Positions 36,596 to 47,681 of a stretch of DNA of 64,000 nucleotides are shown here, piece after piece. The notes beneath the pieces are model-generated. The model worked only from the letters and a program-made list of their open reading frames with translations, was not told the DNA's origin and did no database searches. Within the stretch, counting starts at the first letter, position 1. Each line of letters starts with the position of its first letter. The position numbers were made by a program, and so were the translations under genes. The stretch comes from an uncultured Ignatzschineria sp. (GTDB lineage: Bacteria; Pseudomonadota; Gammaproteobacteria; Cardiobacteriales; Wohlfahrtiimonadaceae): positions 186,001 through 250,000 of the forward strand of contig CALZEE010000001.1 in NCBI GenBank assembly GCA_945639195.1, in the 5' to 3' direction.

Positions 36596-37030
36596 ATGAA
36601 ATTAAATACATTAAAACCTGCATTAGGTAGTAAAACTGACAAAAGACGTGTAGGTCGTGGATGCGGTTCAGGCTTTGGTAAAACAGCTGGACGTGGTCAC
36701 AAAGGTCAACATTCAAGATCAGGTGGCTACCATAAAACAGGATTCGAGGGTGGACAACAACCATTACAAAGAAGACTTCCAAAAGTTGGTTTCAACTCAC
36801 AGATTGGTCTTGTAACGGTAGAAGTTCCATTATCAGCACTTAATAAAGTTGCCGGTAATGAAATTACATTTGCATCACTTGTTGATAGCAATGTAATCTC
36901 TGGAAAATATAGTCGTGCAAAAGTTATGCTTTCTGGCGAAATCACTAGAGCGGTTAGCTTGAAAGGTATTCGTGTTACTAAAGGGGCTAAGGCTGCGATT
37001 GAAGCTGCTGGTGGTTCTGTTGAAGAGTAA
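36596..37030 (+). CDS. rplO: 50S ribosomal protein L15
   Basis: Late 50S assembly protein. 144 residues, as in E. coli, [38 protein letters not shown] start with the glycine/arginine-rich region. ATG 36596 fits the family; upstream in-frame codons from 36578 are not conserved. secY follows after two bases. Confidence 0.97.
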   Translation: MKLNTLKPALGSKTDKRRVGRGCGSGFGKTAGRGHKGQHSRSGGYHKTGFEGGQQPLQRRLPKVGFNSQIGLVTVEVPLSALNKVAGNEITFASLVDSNVISGKYSRAKVMLSGEITRAVSLKGIRVTKGAKAAIEAAGGSVEE

Positions 37031-37032
37031 GT

Positions 37033-38457
37033 ATGCAAAAAAATCAAATAGGGGCTAGTAACCTCGGGCGTTTCTCAGGACTCTTGTCAAGACTATGGTT
37101 TTTAGTCTTGGCATTAGTTGTATACAGAATTGGGGTGTTTATCACTTTGCCAGGCATTGATGCCGTAACGCTTTCGGATGTTATGGATCAGCAAGGGCAG
37201 CAAGGTGGTATATCTGCAATGATTAATCTCTTCTCAGGTGGTGCATTTGAGAAGATGTCAGTGTTCATGCTTGGTGTAATGCCATACATTACTGCTTCGA
37301 TTGTCATTCAGATGTTATCTGTGGTTTATTCCCCACTCGAGCAACTCAAAAAAGAGGGTGAGGCAGGTCGTCGAAAGATGACACAATACACTCGCTATAT
37401 GACGATTGCTTTCGGGACTGTGCAAGGGATTGTTTATTCAATCGCGATCATGAACGGTGGATTTGTTAATGCTGAATTAGTGGTGATACCACCAGTATTA
37501 TTTATTACTCTTTCTACGCTAACACTCGTCACTGGTACGATGTTCTTAGTGTGGTTGGGTGAACAAATTACTGAGAGAGGTATCGGTAACGGTATTTCCA
37601 TGATTATCTTTGCGAGTATTCTTATGGGTGTGCCCTCATCGGTTGCGTTCCTATTTGAAACCGCTACCACCCAAGGTGGTGCAATGTGGTTGTTGATCGT
37701 TGTTTTATTCTTGCTTGTCTTGGCTGTTATCTTTGTGATTGTATTCATCGAGAGAGGGCAGCGTCGAATTACGATTCAGTACGCTAGAAGACAGCAAGGT
37801 AAAATGATGTCGGTTGGTAATCAAACTAACCATCTGCCATTAAAACTCAATATGTCGGGAGTTATACCGGCAATCTTCGGTTCGGCATTCCTTTCTTTTG
37901 TTTATACTATTAGTACTGGTTTAAGCAAAATTAACGTGCCTGAATTGACTGACGCGGATACAGGGCTTTGGGGGAGCTTTAGCTACTATGTATCTTTGAC
38001 ACTTAATAAGCTCGGATTTTACGGAGTTAAATACTTCTCTATAGGACAGCCTGCATACATGATTCTCTTTGCAGCGCTTATCATCTTCTTCTGTTTCTTC
38101 TATACTGCATTGCAGTTTAACTCTAAAGAGACAGCGGAAAACCTTAAGAGAAACGGTGGTTTCATACCAGGAATTCGCCCAGGTATTCATACATCGCAGT
38201 ACTTAGATAGAGTTTTAACGCGTATTACGCTTTGGGGTTCTCTCTATATTACGATTATTTGTTTACTACCTGAATTCTTTAATGGTATTAGCCCTGTACA
38301 AATGTACTTCGGTGGTACTTCAATCCTGATCGCAGTTGTTGTGGTGATGGATTTAGTGACACAAATTCAAGCGTTGTTAATGTCTCAGCAGTATGAGTCT
38401 TTAATGAAAAAAGCAAATATTAGTTCAGCATTGAATGGTACCCCACCAAACTTTTAG
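37033..38457 (+). CDS. secY: Protein translocase channel subunit SecY
   Basis: Core of the SecYEG inner membrane channel. 474 residues, about 30 longer than E. coli SecY (443), mainly through a longer extracytoplasmic loop around residues 295-325 ([23 protein letters not shown]). Ten membrane segments; conserved [24 protein letters not shown] plug region, [14 protein letters not shown], and the C5 loop [19 protein letters not shown] that contacts SecA and the ribosome. In the usual place between rplO and rpmJ. Confidence 0.98.
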   Translation: MQKNQIGASNLGRFSGLLSRLWFLVLALVVYRIGVFITLPGIDAVTLSDVMDQQGQQGGISAMINLFSGGAFEKMSVFMLGVMPYITASIVIQMLSVVYSPLEQLKKEGEAGRRKMTQYTRYMTIAFGTVQGIVYSIAIMNGGFVNAELVVIPPVLFITLSTLTLVTGTMFLVWLGEQITERGIGNGISMIIFASILMGVPSSVAFLFETATTQGGAMWLLIVVLFLLVLAVIFVIVFIERGQRRITIQYARRQQGKMMSVGNQTNHLPLKLNMSGVIPAIFGSAFLSFVYTISTGLSKINVPELTDADTGLWGSFSYYVSLTLNKLGFYGVKYFSIGQPAYMILFAALIIFFCFFYTALQFNSKETAENLKRNGGFIPGIRPGIHTSQYLDRVLTRITLWGSLYITIICLLPEFFNGISPVQMYFGGTSILIAVVVVMDLVTQIQALLMSQQYESLMKKANISSALNGTPPNF

Positions 38458-38477
38458 TAAAATTATTGGAGTTAAAC

Positions 38478-38591
38478 ATGAAAGTAAGAGCGTCGGTTAA
38501 GAAAATATGCCGCAAATGTAAGATTGTAAAGCGTAGCGGAGTTGTTAGAGTGATCTGTGAAGACGGCAGACATAAACAACGTCAAGGCTAA
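38478..38591 (+). CDS. rpmJ: 50S ribosomal protein L36
   Basis: 37 residues, [23 protein letters not shown] to HKQRQG. It keeps the zinc ligands C11, C14, C27 and H32, so this is the zinc-binding form; E. coli L36 has one more residue (38). Ribosome site TTGGAG is 9 bases upstream. Confidence 0.97.
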   Translation: MKVRASVKKICRKCKIVKRSGVVRVICEDGRHKQRQG

Positions 38592-38658
38592 TAATATTGA
38601 GTAAATTTTAATTATCATGTAGAATAATCTACTTGATAGATTTTTAGGATAGGTTTAT
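38592..38658 (+). promoter_or_regulatory. Alpha operon leader with two mutually exclusive hairpins
   Basis: GTAGA/TCTAC (38619-38632) overlaps AATCTA/TAGATT (38626-38642), the latter followed by TTT. The two cannot form together, an attenuator-like arrangement 17-40 bases before rpsM. In E. coli S4 represses the alpha operon through a pseudoknot in this leader. Stems are short, so this is tentative. Confidence 0.35.
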
Positions 38659-39012
38659 ATGGCACGTATAGCAGGTATCAACATACCAGTACAAAAGCAT
38701 GTGATTATTTCACTGCAATCTATTTATGGCGTTGGCCCTACTCGCGCAAAAGCAATCTGTGCAGATGCGAAAGTGGCTCCAACGACAAGAGTAAAAGACT
38801 TAACAGATGAGCAAGTTGACGCACTTCGTGCTCAAGTTAGCGAATATGCGGTAGAAGGTGATTTACGCCGTGAAGTATCATTAAGCATTAAACGTTTAAT
38901 GGACCTCGGTTGTTATCGCGGAATCCGTCATCGTCGTAGCTTACCTTTAAGAGGACAACGCACTAAAACTAATGCACGTACTCGTAAAGGTCCAAGAAGA
39001 CTTGTTAAATAA
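38659..39012 (+). CDS. rpsM: 30S ribosomal protein S13
   Basis: 30S head protein contacting P-site tRNA. 117 residues (E. coli 118), [26 protein letters not shown] start and [19 protein letters not shown] end. First alpha operon gene. Confidence 0.98.
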   Translation: MARIAGINIPVQKHVIISLQSIYGVGPTRAKAICADAKVAPTTRVKDLTDEQVDALRAQVSEYAVEGDLRREVSLSIKRLMDLGCYRGIRHRRSLPLRGQRTKTNARTRKGPRRLVK

Positions 39013-39034
39013 TTTGTTAGGGAAATTTTAAAAA

Positions 39035-39424
39035 ATGGCAAAACCTTCAGTTAAAGCGCGTAAACGCGTGAGAAGAAGTGTTGTTGACGGCATTGCGCAC
39101 GTTCAAGCGTCGTTCAATAACACAATCGTGACTATCTCAGATCGTCAAGGAAACGTTTTATCTTGGGCAACAGCGGGTGGTTCAGGCTTCCGTGGTTCAA
39201 GAAAATCTACGCCTTTCGCAGCACAGGTTGCAGCAGAAAGAGCGGGTACCGTGGCTCAAGAGTACGGTCTTAAAAATTTAGACGTTAATGTAAGTGGTCC
39301 TGGACCAGGTCGTGACTCGGCTGTTCGTGCTCTTAGTGCGATTGGCTATAAAATCACTAGTATCTCTGATGTGACACCTATTCCGCACAATGGTTGTCGT
39401 CCGCCTAAAAAGCGCAGAGTGTAA
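39035..39424 (+). CDS. rpsK: 30S ribosomal protein S11
   Basis: Platform protein near the mRNA exit. 129 residues as in E. coli, with [20 protein letters not shown] and the C-terminal [20 protein letters not shown]. Confidence 0.98.
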   Translation: MAKPSVKARKRVRRSVVDGIAHVQASFNNTIVTISDRQGNVLSWATAGGSGFRGSRKSTPFAAQVAAERAGTVAQEYGLKNLDVNVSGPGPGRDSAVRALSAIGYKITSISDVTPIPHNGCRPPKKRRV

Positions 39425-39451
39425 TTAAATTTTTAAGGAGTATTAATAGTC

Positions 39452-40072
39452 ATGGCACGTTATATTGGCCCAAAATGTAAGTTAGCAAGACGTGAAGGCG
39501 TAGATCTTCAGTTGAAATCAGGCGCACGTTCTTTCGAATCTAAATGTAAGCATGACAGAGCACCTGGTCAACACGGTTCAAAACCTGGCCGTTCATCTGA
39601 TTATGGTCTTCAGTTACGCGAAAAACAAAAATTAAAAAGAATTTACGGTTTATTAGAGAAGCAATTCCATCTTTATTATAAAGAAGCGGACCGTCGTAAG
39701 GGTTCAACAGGTGAAAACCTTCTTGCAATCCTCGAATGCCGTTTAGATAACGTTGTTTATCGTATGGGATTTGCTTCAACTCGTGCAGAAGCGCGTCAGT
39801 TAGTAAGCCATAATTCGATCTTAGTAAATGGTGAAAAGGTTAACATTCCTTCATACCAATTAAAAGCAACTGATTCAGTTTCAATCAGAGAACGTTCTAA
39901 AAAACAAGCACGTATTTCTTATGCGCTTGAGTTAGCAGAAGGTAATGGTTTCGTTGATTGGGTTTCAGTTGATAAAACAAAAATGGAAGGCGAATTCAAA
40001 CGAGTTCCTGAACGTTCAGATTTACCAGCAGATATTAACGAGTCATTAGTTGTAGAGTTGTACTCAAAATAA
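39452..40072 (+). CDS. rpsD: 30S ribosomal protein S4
   Basis: Primary 16S rRNA binder and alpha operon repressor in E. coli. 206 residues as in E. coli, [19 protein letters not shown] start, S4 domain [34 protein letters not shown]. Ribosome site AAGGAG. Confidence 0.98.
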   Translation: MARYIGPKCKLARREGVDLQLKSGARSFESKCKHDRAPGQHGSKPGRSSDYGLQLREKQKLKRIYGLLEKQFHLYYKEADRRKGSTGENLLAILECRLDNVVYRMGFASTRAEARQLVSHNSILVNGEKVNIPSYQLKATDSVSIRERSKKQARISYALELAEGNGFVDWVSVDKTKMEGEFKRVPERSDLPADINESLVVELYSK

Positions 40073-40131
40073 TAAGCATATTGGTTTTATTTCGTTCATT
40101 CTTATTATTTAGATCAATCGGGTAAGTACAT

Positions 40132-41136
40132 ATGGCTTTAAATGAGTTGTTAACTCCACGTATAGTGGAGATCAAAACCGACGAAAACCACTTCTCTGAA
40201 ATTTCGCTAGAGCCTCTCGAGAGGGGCTTTGCGCATACCTTAGGGAATGCACTTCGTCGTATTCTGCTATCTTCGATGCCTGGTGCAGCGATTACAGAAT
40301 GTGAAATTGAAGGTGTTTCAAAAGAGTACTCAGCAATACCAGGAATGCATGAAGACGTTATCGATCTTCTTCAAAACCTTAAAGGTATCGCGATTATTCT
40401 TCATGATGCACCGGAAGCGTACATCACCTTAGAGAAGAAAGGCAAGGGTGTTGTAACTGCAGGGGATCTTGAGCTTCCACATAACGTGGAGATCATTAAT
40501 CCTGAACATGTAATTGCAAACCTTACCTCAAGCGGATCTTTAACGATGCGTATTAAGGTGGAAAGTGGTAGAGGATATAGCACAGCTGCAAATCGTGAAA
40601 ACGAAGCAGGGGATAGCTCTTCTATCGCACTTGGTTTATTTAAGTTAGATACGACTTTCAGTCCTGTTAACCGCGTAAGCTATCGTGTTGAAACAGCACG
40701 TGTAGAGCAACGTACTGACTTAGATAGACTAGTAATTGCGTTAGAGACTAACGGAACTTTAGATCCTGAACAAGCAATTCGCAATGCTGCGACTATTCTT
40801 CATGAGCAATTAAGTGTCTTTGTTGACCTTAAACCAATGCCAGAAGAAGAGCCTGTTGAGGAAGAACCAGAGTTTGAAATTGACCCTACGCTATTAAGAC
40901 CTGTTGATGATTTAGAGTTAACTGTTCGATCTGCAAACTGTCTAAAAGCAGAGAGTGTGTATTACATCGGTGATCTGATTCAAAAAACAGAGACAGAACT
41001 ACTTAAAACACCTAATCTTGGTAAGAAATCATTAACAGAGATTAAAGATGTGTTGGCGCAATATGGATTATCATTAGGAATGACGCTAGACAACTGGCCG
41101 CCACCTAATTTAGATACTACAAAACCACCAGCATAA
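40132..41136 (+). CDS. rpoA: RNA polymerase alpha subunit
   Basis: Dimer core of RNA polymerase and activator target. 334 residues (E. coli 329). N-terminal domain with [26 protein letters not shown]; acidic linker ([14 protein letters not shown]); C-terminal domain [48 protein letters not shown] that binds UP elements. Confidence 0.98.
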   Translation: MALNELLTPRIVEIKTDENHFSEISLEPLERGFAHTLGNALRRILLSSMPGAAITECEIEGVSKEYSAIPGMHEDVIDLLQNLKGIAIILHDAPEAYITLEKKGKGVVTAGDLELPHNVEIINPEHVIANLTSSGSLTMRIKVESGRGYSTAANRENEAGDSSSIALGLFKLDTTFSPVNRVSYRVETARVEQRTDLDRLVIALETNGTLDPEQAIRNAATILHEQLSVFVDLKPMPEEEPVEEEPEFEIDPTLLRPVDDLELTVRSANCLKAESVYYIGDLIQKTETELLKTPNLGKKSLTEIKDVLAQYGLSLGMTLDNWPPPNLDTTKPPA

Positions 41137-41167
41137 TTTTTAATGAATTGAATAGGAAGTAATAAAA

Positions 41168-41554
41168 ATGCGTCATCGTAAAGCAGGTCGTGCATTTAGT
41201 CGCACCTCAGCACATAGAAAAGCTATGTTCAAAAATATGTCTGTATCTATTCTTGATCATGAAATTATTAAAACAACCCTTCCAAAAGCGAAAGAGCTCC
41301 GCGGTGTAGTTGAGCCTTTAATTACGCTTGCGAAGGTTGATTCAGTTGCAAATCGTCGTAAGGCATTCGCTGAACTTAGATCACGTGAAATGGTTACTAA
41401 ACTTTTCGAAGTTTATGGCCCACTTTTCAAAGATCGTAATGGTGGATATCTTCGCATTATGAAATGTGGTTTCCGCCCAGGAGATAACGCTCCTATGGCA
41501 TACATTGAGTTTGTAGATCGCCCAGCGACATCAAACGAAGCTGATGCCAGCTAA
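41168..41554 (+). CDS. rplQ: 50S ribosomal protein L17
   Basis: Tunnel-exit region protein. 128 residues (E. coli 127), [24 protein letters not shown] start and [15 protein letters not shown] near the end. Last gene of the superoperon; a terminator follows. Confidence 0.98.
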   Translation: MRHRKAGRAFSRTSAHRKAMFKNMSVSILDHEIIKTTLPKAKELRGVVEPLITLAKVDSVANRRKAFAELRSREMVTKLFEVYGPLFKDRNGGYLRIMKCGFRPGDNAPMAYIEFVDRPATSNEADAS

Positions 41555-41571
41555 ACCATAAATTATTTATT

Positions 41572-41600
41572 AGCCGGTTATTCTTATAGCCGGCTTTTTT
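41572..41600 (+). terminator. Terminator of the ribosomal superoperon
   Basis: AGCCGGTTAT (41572-41581) pairs with ATAGCCGGCT (41586-41595), 4-base TCTT loop, then TTTTTT. It ends 17 bases before the ribF ATG. Confidence 0.9.
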
Positions 41601-41617
41601 ATTTGACGGTCAAAAAT

Positions 41618-42559
41618 ATGGATTTTTTCTTTTATCGAGATTCATGTGTTATTCCTAAAACACCAAGAGTGATGACGATTGGTGCATTTGATGGAATTCA
41701 CCTTGGGCATCAGAAGCTTCTTCATAAGCTCAATGAGCTTCATGCAAAGTTTCCAGAATCTAAACGAACATTGATCACTTTTGAGCCACTACCTCATGAG
41801 TTTTTCCTTTCGGAAAAAGCACCCGGTAGAATTATGTCTCTTAAGGAGAAATTAATATTTTTAAAATCACGTGATTTAGTAGACGAGGTCATTATATTGC
41901 CCTTTACCTCTCAATTACGGGATCAAGCACCCGAAGCATTCATCAATGACTTTTTAGTAAATGATCTCAATATTAAGGGGATCGTGATTGGTGATGACTT
42001 TAGATTTGGTGCAAAGGCAGCAGGATCATTTGATGACCTACTCCAAGCTTCTGAGCAGTTTAACTTTGAGGTTGTTAAAGAGGATTACTACTATATTGGT
42101 GGTATAAGAGTCTCTTCGACCTTGGTACGAGAAGCTTTAAATCATTCGAACTTTAATCAGGCAGAACTCTTTTTAGGGCGTCCTTACGAGATGATTAGCC
42201 GAGTCGTATACGGTAATCAATTGGCAAGGAAGTTTGGGACTGCAACGATTAATCTCCCTCTGAAACGATTTAAACCGTTATTTACGGGTGTTTATAATGT
42301 TGAGACAACATTATGTCGTACAGGCGAGGTATTGAATGGTGTGGCAAATATGGGTTACAGACCAACTGTCAATGGCATAAAACCCAATTTAGAAGTACAC
42401 TTACATGATGTAAATCGGAATTTATATGGGGAGACTTTTAGTGTAAAGTTTCTCTCAAAAATCAGAGATGAACAACGATTTGAGAATATCGAAGCACTAA
42501 AGGCACAGATCTTAGCAGATGCTAAAGCTTCGAAAGATTATTTCAATCTTCAAAAGTAG
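41618..42559 (+). CDS. ribF: Bifunctional riboflavin kinase / FAD synthetase
   Basis: Phosphorylates riboflavin to FMN and adenylates FMN to FAD. 313 residues, the E. coli length. N-terminal FAD synthetase: MTIGAFDGIHLGHQKLL, IVIGDDFRFG, RVSSTLVREAL; C-terminal kinase: LFLGRPYEMISRVVYGNQLARKFGTATINL and GVANMGYRPTVNG. ATG 41618 gives the family length but has no recognisable ribosome site and lies right behind the rplQ terminator; the TTG at 41603 is in frame. Followed by ileS after three bases. Confidence 0.95.
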   Translation: MDFFFYRDSCVIPKTPRVMTIGAFDGIHLGHQKLLHKLNELHAKFPESKRTLITFEPLPHEFFLSEKAPGRIMSLKEKLIFLKSRDLVDEVIILPFTSQLRDQAPEAFINDFLVNDLNIKGIVIGDDFRFGAKAAGSFDDLLQASEQFNFEVVKEDYYYIGGIRVSSTLVREALNHSNFNQAELFLGRPYEMISRVVYGNQLARKFGTATINLPLKRFKPLFTGVYNVETTLCRTGEVLNGVANMGYRPTVNGIKPNLEVHLHDVNRNLYGETFSVKFLSKIRDEQRFENIEALKAQILADAKASKDYFNLQK

Positions 42560-42562
42560 GAT

Positions 42563-45424
42563 ATGAACGTGAGTAAAGCAAACAAGAACGAAGACAAAAA
42601 CGATCACGTTTATCGTGATACGCTCAATTTACCAGAAACAGATTTCCCGATGCGAGGTAATCTTCCAAAGCGTGAGCCTGATTTTATTAAACATTGGGAT
42701 ACGATAGATCTTTATCATAAGCAACGTGAAGTGTTTAAGGGTAAACCTAAATTTATTCTTCATGATGGCCCTCCCTATGCGAATGGATCAATCCATTTAG
42801 GGCATGCTGTGAATAAAGTCTTGAAAGACATGATTGTAAAATCACGTAGCCAATTAGGATTTGATTCTCCTTATGTTGCGGGATGGGATTGCCATGGATT
42901 GCCGATTGAGCTTGTTGTTGAAAAGACTTTTGGGAAAGTGGGTGATAAATTAACCCCTGCAGAATTTAGAGCAAAATGCCGTGAATTTGCCGGCACTCAG
43001 ATTGATATTCAAGCAGCTGGATTTAAACGTTTAGGCGTCCTTTCTTACGAAGAGAAGCCTTATTTGACGATGAATCAAGATACAGAAGCAGATATCGTTC
43101 TCTCATTAAAAGAGATTGTGAAAAAAGGCCATCTTGAAAAAGGGGCACGCCCTGTTAACTGGTGCTTAGATTGTGGATCATCACTAGCTGAAGCAGAAGT
43201 TGAATATCAAGATAAAGTATCACTTAGTATTGATGTAGCATTCCCCGTTGTTGATAGCGCTGACTTAGCTAAACGTATTGGCTTTGCTGTCAATGATGAT
43301 GTTGCAGTGGTTATCTGGACGACAACCCCTTGGACGCTTCCTGGAAACGCAGCGGTATCAGCGCATGCTGAATTCATCTACGCTTTAGTTGCGAAAGGTG
43401 ATAAGCAATATCTTGTTGCGAAAGATCTCGTAGAGACGCTTGAGAAGAGCTGGAAATGCGAATTGCCGATCTTAGCGGAATTTGAAGGTGCAGCAGTTGA
43501 GAATATTCTTGTTAAGCATCCGATTGAAGACAGAAACGTTCCCGTTATTTTAGGCGATCACGTAACGCTTGAGGCAGGAACAGGATTCGTTCATACCGCG
43601 CCTGCACACGGTGAAGAGGACTACGCAGTAGCCCTTAAATATGGTCTTGAATTTGAAAATCCTGTATTAGGTGATGGAACCTATATTGATTCTGTTCCAC
43701 ATTTCGGTGGACAAAATATCCGTGGCATTGAGCCTGCGATGCTTGCGTTCTTAACTGAGCGTGGCATTTTAGTGAATCACTCAAAAATCACCCATAGCTA
43801 TGCTCATTGCTGGAGACATAAATCTCCGACAATCTATCGTGCAACGCCGCAGTGGTTCATTAGCATGGATAACAAAGGACTTCGTCAAGAAGTTCTCGAT
43901 CAGATAGATCAAGTACAATTTATCCCTTCATGGGGACGTGAGCGACTCCATGGTATGATTGCAGATCGTGGTGATTGGTGTATTTCACGTCAACGTTATT
44001 GGGGCGTTCCGATTCCGTTCTTCTTAAACAAAGAGACGGGCGAACTTCATCCTGAAACAGATGCGTTAATGCAAGAAGTATCAGATCGTATTCGTAAAGA
44101 TGGTTTAGAAGCATGGTTTGGTGCAAGTGTAGAAGATTACCTTGGTGCTGAAGCGGCTGATTATCAGAAAAATACAGATACACTTGATGTTTGGTTTGAC
44201 TCAGGAACAACACACTTTAGCGTTCTTTCACGTCGTCCGGAACTTGCGTATCCTGCTGATCTTTACCTTGAAGGATCGGATCAACATCGTGGATGGTTTA
44301 ACTCATCAATCATTACTTCTGTAGCGATGAATGGTGTTGCACCTTATAAAGCGTTATTAACCCATGGTTTCACGGTTGATGCGAATGGTCGTAAGATGTC
44401 GAAATCACTCGGTAATGGTATTGAGCCTGCTGATGTGATCGATAAGATGGGCGCTGATGTGCTTCGTCTTTGGGTCTCTTCAACAGATTATCGTGGAGAA
44501 ATTCCTGTATCTGATGAGATTTTAAAACGTACGTCAGAAACTTATCGTCGTATTCGTAATACGGTCAGATTCTTACTTGCGAACACTAATGAATTTGATT
44601 TAGCAGAAAATGGCGTTTCATTTGATGAAATGTTACCGCTTGATCGTTGGATTGTTGCGCGCGCACTTGAGATTCAAGATGAGATCAAAGAAGCGTATCT
44701 CGATTACTCATTCCATAATGTATATCAGAAATTACAATACTTCTGTTCAATCGATTTAGGTAGTTTCTATCTTGATATCATTAAAGATCGTCAATACACT
44801 GCAGCGAAAGATTCATTGGCAAGACGTTCTGCACAAACGGCTCTCTATCATGTGCTTGAAGCACTTGTACGTTGGATGTCGCCAATTCTGACCTTTACGG
44901 CAGAAGAAGTATGGCTTGCAATGCGTAGCCGTGGTAACGATCGTTTAGAGTCTGTTTACTTAACAGAATTCTACGATGGTCTTGTACCATTAGATGATGC
45001 GAGTGCATTTGATACAGCATTCTGGAATAAGTTATTAGCAGTTCGTGGTGAAGCAGCAAAACAGATCGAAGTGCTTCGTTCTGAGGGTAAAGTTGGGTCA
45101 TCATTACAAGCAAGCATCACTGTTTACGCAACAGATGCGCTCTTGAAAGAAATTTCAATGCTTGAAGATGAGCTTCGCTTTGTGCTTCTCACCTCTTATG
45201 CGACTGTGAAGCCATTTGCAGAGCGTAGCGAAGATTTACCAGTGCATGAGTTAGGTAGCGAGCAATATGCAGTTGCTGTTTCTGTATTGGGCGATGATTA
45301 TCATAAATGCGTAAGATGTTGGCATCATCGTGAAGATGTGGGCCAAAATGCTGAGCATCCTGAACTCTGCGGTCGTTGTGTAGAGAACGTAACGACAGAG
45401 GGCGAAACACGTCATTATGCTTAA
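42563..45424 (+). CDS. ileS: Isoleucyl-tRNA synthetase
   Basis: Charges tRNA-Ile and edits valine. 953 residues (E. coli 938). HIGH motif in [21 protein letters not shown], editing domain with [20 protein letters not shown] loop in [15 protein letters not shown], and a C-terminal zinc site [20 protein letters not shown] 42563 lies only two bases after AGG; GTG 42569 has a better spaced ribosome site (8 bases) and may be the true start ([10 protein letters not shown]). Bacterial mupirocin-sensitive type. Overlaps lspA by 8 bases. Confidence 0.97.
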   Translation: MNVSKANKNEDKNDHVYRDTLNLPETDFPMRGNLPKREPDFIKHWDTIDLYHKQREVFKGKPKFILHDGPPYANGSIHLGHAVNKVLKDMIVKSRSQLGFDSPYVAGWDCHGLPIELVVEKTFGKVGDKLTPAEFRAKCREFAGTQIDIQAAGFKRLGVLSYEEKPYLTMNQDTEADIVLSLKEIVKKGHLEKGARPVNWCLDCGSSLAEAEVEYQDKVSLSIDVAFPVVDSADLAKRIGFAVNDDVAVVIWTTTPWTLPGNAAVSAHAEFIYALVAKGDKQYLVAKDLVETLEKSWKCELPILAEFEGAAVENILVKHPIEDRNVPVILGDHVTLEAGTGFVHTAPAHGEEDYAVALKYGLEFENPVLGDGTYIDSVPHFGGQNIRGIEPAMLAFLTERGILVNHSKITHSYAHCWRHKSPTIYRATPQWFISMDNKGLRQEVLDQIDQVQFIPSWGRERLHGMIADRGDWCISRQRYWGVPIPFFLNKETGELHPETDALMQEVSDRIRKDGLEAWFGASVEDYLGAEAADYQKNTDTLDVWFDSGTTHFSVLSRRPELAYPADLYLEGSDQHRGWFNSSIITSVAMNGVAPYKALLTHGFTVDANGRKMSKSLGNGIEPADVIDKMGADVLRLWVSSTDYRGEIPVSDEILKRTSETYRRIRNTVRFLLANTNEFDLAENGVSFDEMLPLDRWIVARALEIQDEIKEAYLDYSFHNVYQKLQYFCSIDLGSFYLDIIKDRQYTAAKDSLARRSAQTALYHVLEALVRWMSPILTFTAEEVWLAMRSRGNDRLESVYLTEFYDGLVPLDDASAFDTAFWNKLLAVRGEAAKQIEVLRSEGKVGSSLQASITVYATDALLKEISMLEDELRFVLLTSYATVKPFAERSEDLPVHELGSEQYAVAVSVLGDDYHKCVRCWHHREDVGQNAEHPELCGRCVENVTTEGETRHYA

Positions 45425-45932
45425 AGGGAAACCTCAAGAAAGACCAGTAAATATGTTTTACTGGTCCATTTTTGTCATTGCCGGCATTCTTTTAGACTTT
45501 GGTTCTAAATATGCAGCGGAGCATCTCTTGCTTTATGGTGAGAGTATTCCTGTATTTACGGGGCTTAATTGGACATTGGCATATAATCCGGGTGCTGCAT
45601 TTAGCTTCTTAGCAGATCAAGCAGGATGGCAACGATGGTTCTTTATTGGGATTACGGTTGTGATCTCAGTTGTGTTGTTTGTTTGGATTAAACGAACGGC
45701 AACGGTAGAGCGATTACTGCGATTTGGCTTGGCTTGCGTGCTTGTGGGTGCGGTGGGAAATTTAATAGATCGAGTTTTCTTAGGGCATGTGATAGATTTT
45801 ATTCATGTCTATTATGGCAACCGAAGCTTCCCGATTTTTAATGTTGCAGATATCTTTGTAACCTCGGGAGTTGGATTTATAATTTTGTCATCGTTCACGG
45901 AAAAAAGACGAAAGTTAGCGATGGACAATTAG
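45417..45932 (+). CDS. lspA: Lipoprotein signal peptidase (signal peptidase II)
   Basis: Inner membrane aspartic protease that removes the signal peptide of prolipoproteins, such as DolP and the PqiC-like protein of this window. 171 residues with four membrane segments. The catalytic aspartates are in [16 protein letters not shown] and [21 protein letters not shown] is a further signature. Its start overlaps the end of ileS, so translation is coupled. Confidence 0.96.
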   Translation: MLKGKPQERPVNMFYWSIFVIAGILLDFGSKYAAEHLLLYGESIPVFTGLNWTLAYNPGAAFSFLADQAGWQRWFFIGITVVISVVLFVWIKRTATVERLLRFGLACVLVGAVGNLIDRVFLGHVIDFIHVYYGNRSFPIFNVADIFVTSGVGFIILSSFTEKRRKLAMDN

Positions 45933-45966
45933 CGATTTAAGTCAAAATATTATAGGGATAATAACA

Positions 45967-46581
45967 ATGGCTGATGATAAATCAATGCTAGATAAGATCT
46001 TAGATCACAATCGTGAGTTTGTTGATTCGAAAGAATATGGCACACTTTGTACGGATAAATATCCGAATAAAGAACTCGCGATTTTGACTTGCATGGATGC
46101 GCGTATTGTAGAGCTCTTGCCAAAAGCAATGGGACTTCGTAATGGAGATGCTAAGGTTATTAAAAATGCAGGCGCATTAGTCACGCACCCTTGGGGCGCT
46201 GTGATGAGAAGCCTATTGGTGGCAGCATTAGAGTTTAACGTTAAAGAGATTATGGTGGTGGGTCATACGGATTGCGGTATGCGAGGGTTTGAGCCAGAGC
46301 ATTTGCTAGATAAAGCACGTCAATTTGGGATTACAGATGGCACGATTACCACCTTAAGAAATGCCGGAATCGACCTTGATGGTTGGCTTCGTGGTTTTGA
46401 TAACGTTGCAGATAGTGTTCGCTTCACGGTGGAGAAGATTCGTAATCATCCATTAATGCCGGGAAGAGTAGTTGTACATGGCCTTGTTATTCATCCGACA
46501 ACAGGAAAGCTTCATACAGTTGTGAATGGGTATGTTGAAAATACCAACCTCCTTGAAGCGCCACCTGAATTAACATTTTAG
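45967..46581 (+). CDS. Beta-class carbonic anhydrase
   Basis: Interconverts CO2 and bicarbonate. 204 residues. Zinc ligands are C42, H100 and C103, with the Asp-Arg dyad D44/R46 in TCMDAR and the HTDCGM motif. The family is the beta-CA subgroup with a Rossmann-like core, also found in Firmicutes and Mycobacterium. It lies between lspA and ispH, the place of the FKBP-type isomerase gene fkpB in E. coli. Bicarbonate supply for carboxylations is the likely role; the link with its neighbours is not evident. Ribosome site AGGGAT. Confidence 0.9.
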   Translation: MADDKSMLDKILDHNREFVDSKEYGTLCTDKYPNKELAILTCMDARIVELLPKAMGLRNGDAKVIKNAGALVTHPWGAVMRSLLVAALEFNVKEIMVVGHTDCGMRGFEPEHLLDKARQFGITDGTITTLRNAGIDLDGWLRGFDNVADSVRFTVEKIRNHPLMPGRVVVHGLVIHPTTGKLHTVVNGYVENTNLLEAPPELTF

Positions 46582-46589
46582 AAGAGACT

Positions 46590-47549
46590 ATGACAAAGAA
46601 AATTTTTTTAGCGAATCCAAGAGGCTTTTGTGCGGGCGTTGATCGCGCAATTAGCATTGTTGAGAGAGCATTAGATCTATTTGGAGCCCCGATTTATGTA
46701 CGTCATGAAGTTGTACATAATAAATATGTCGTGGATACGCTAAAAGATCGAGGCGCGATTTTTGTGGATGAGCTTGATGAAGTACCCGATGGCAAGATTG
46801 TGATTTTCTCTGCCCATGGTGTTTCTAAAGCAGTTCAAGATGATGCTAAAAATAGAGGCTTAGAAGTTTTTGATGCAACCTGTCCTTTGGTGACTAAAGT
46901 TCACTTAGAAGTTACGCGCTTTGCGAAAGATGCAATGGATACGGTTTTAATAGGTCATGAAGGGCATCCTGAAGTGATTGGAACAATGGGGCAGTTTGAT
47001 ACGAAATATGGTGGAGCAATTCATCTTATTGAAGATCTTGAAGATGCTGATCAATTGACGGTCAAAGATCCTTCAAAAATTGCTTACGTAACGCAAACAA
47101 CTTTGTCGCTTGATGATACTTCACAGATTATTGATCGGTTACGAGAGAGATTCCCAGAGATTCAAGGACCGAAGAAGAGCGATATTTGTTATGCGACACA
47201 AAACCGACAAGATGCAGTTAAGACGTTAGCAGAGGCAAGTAGTTTGATTTTGGTTGTGGGTTCTAAGAACAGTTCGAACTCTAACCGTCTTCGAGAGCTT
47301 GCTGAAAAAGAGGGTGCGACAAGCTATCTTATTGATCGGGCAACGGACATTGATCTGGCTTGGTTAGCAGGACACAATAATATTGGTGTTACTGCGGGTG
47401 CATCTGCGCCTGATATCCTAGTGCGTGAAGTGATTGTTTGTCTTCAAGATAATGGTTATCTCTTAGAAGGAGATCTTCCTGGTTGTGAAGAAGATATTGT
47501 CTTCCCATTACCGAAGCTTCTGAGACCCTCTGAACAACAAGAAGATTAA
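46590..47549 (+). CDS. ispH: 4-Hydroxy-3-methylbut-2-enyl diphosphate reductase
   Basis: Last step of the MEP isoprenoid pathway, making IPP and DMAPP with a [4Fe-4S] cluster. 319 residues (E. coli 316). Cluster cysteines are C14 in [13 protein letters not shown], the one in [12 protein letters not shown] and the one in [14 protein letters not shown]; the catalytic EGHPEVIGT (Glu/His) region and [11 protein letters not shown] are present. Eight bases after the carbonic anhydrase stop, so co-transcribed. Confidence 0.97.
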   Translation: MTKKIFLANPRGFCAGVDRAISIVERALDLFGAPIYVRHEVVHNKYVVDTLKDRGAIFVDELDEVPDGKIVIFSAHGVSKAVQDDAKNRGLEVFDATCPLVTKVHLEVTRFAKDAMDTVLIGHEGHPEVIGTMGQFDTKYGGAIHLIEDLEDADQLTVKDPSKIAYVTQTTLSLDDTSQIIDRLRERFPEIQGPKKSDICYATQNRQDAVKTLAEASSLILVVGSKNSSNSNRLRELAEKEGATSYLIDRATDIDLAWLAGHNNIGVTAGASAPDILVREVIVCLQDNGYLLEGDLPGCEEDIVFPLPKLLRPSEQQED

Positions 47550-47604
47550 TGGTGAAGGGGTTTTAATATTCCGGAAACAATCGTCTAAAAAATATTGAAA
47601 AGAG

Positions 47605-47638
47605 AGAAGCCGAAGTAGAAATACTTCGGCTTCTTTAT
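47605..47638. terminator. Terminator between ispH and ilvA
   Basis: AGAAGCCGAAGTA (47605-47617) pairs perfectly with 47622-47634, GAAA loop, followed by TTATT. Serves ispH and may also work for the converging ilvA. Confidence 0.85.
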
Positions 47639-47681
47639 TGGTGATTAACAGAGAACGATGAGGTTCTTATTTCTTTTGCCG

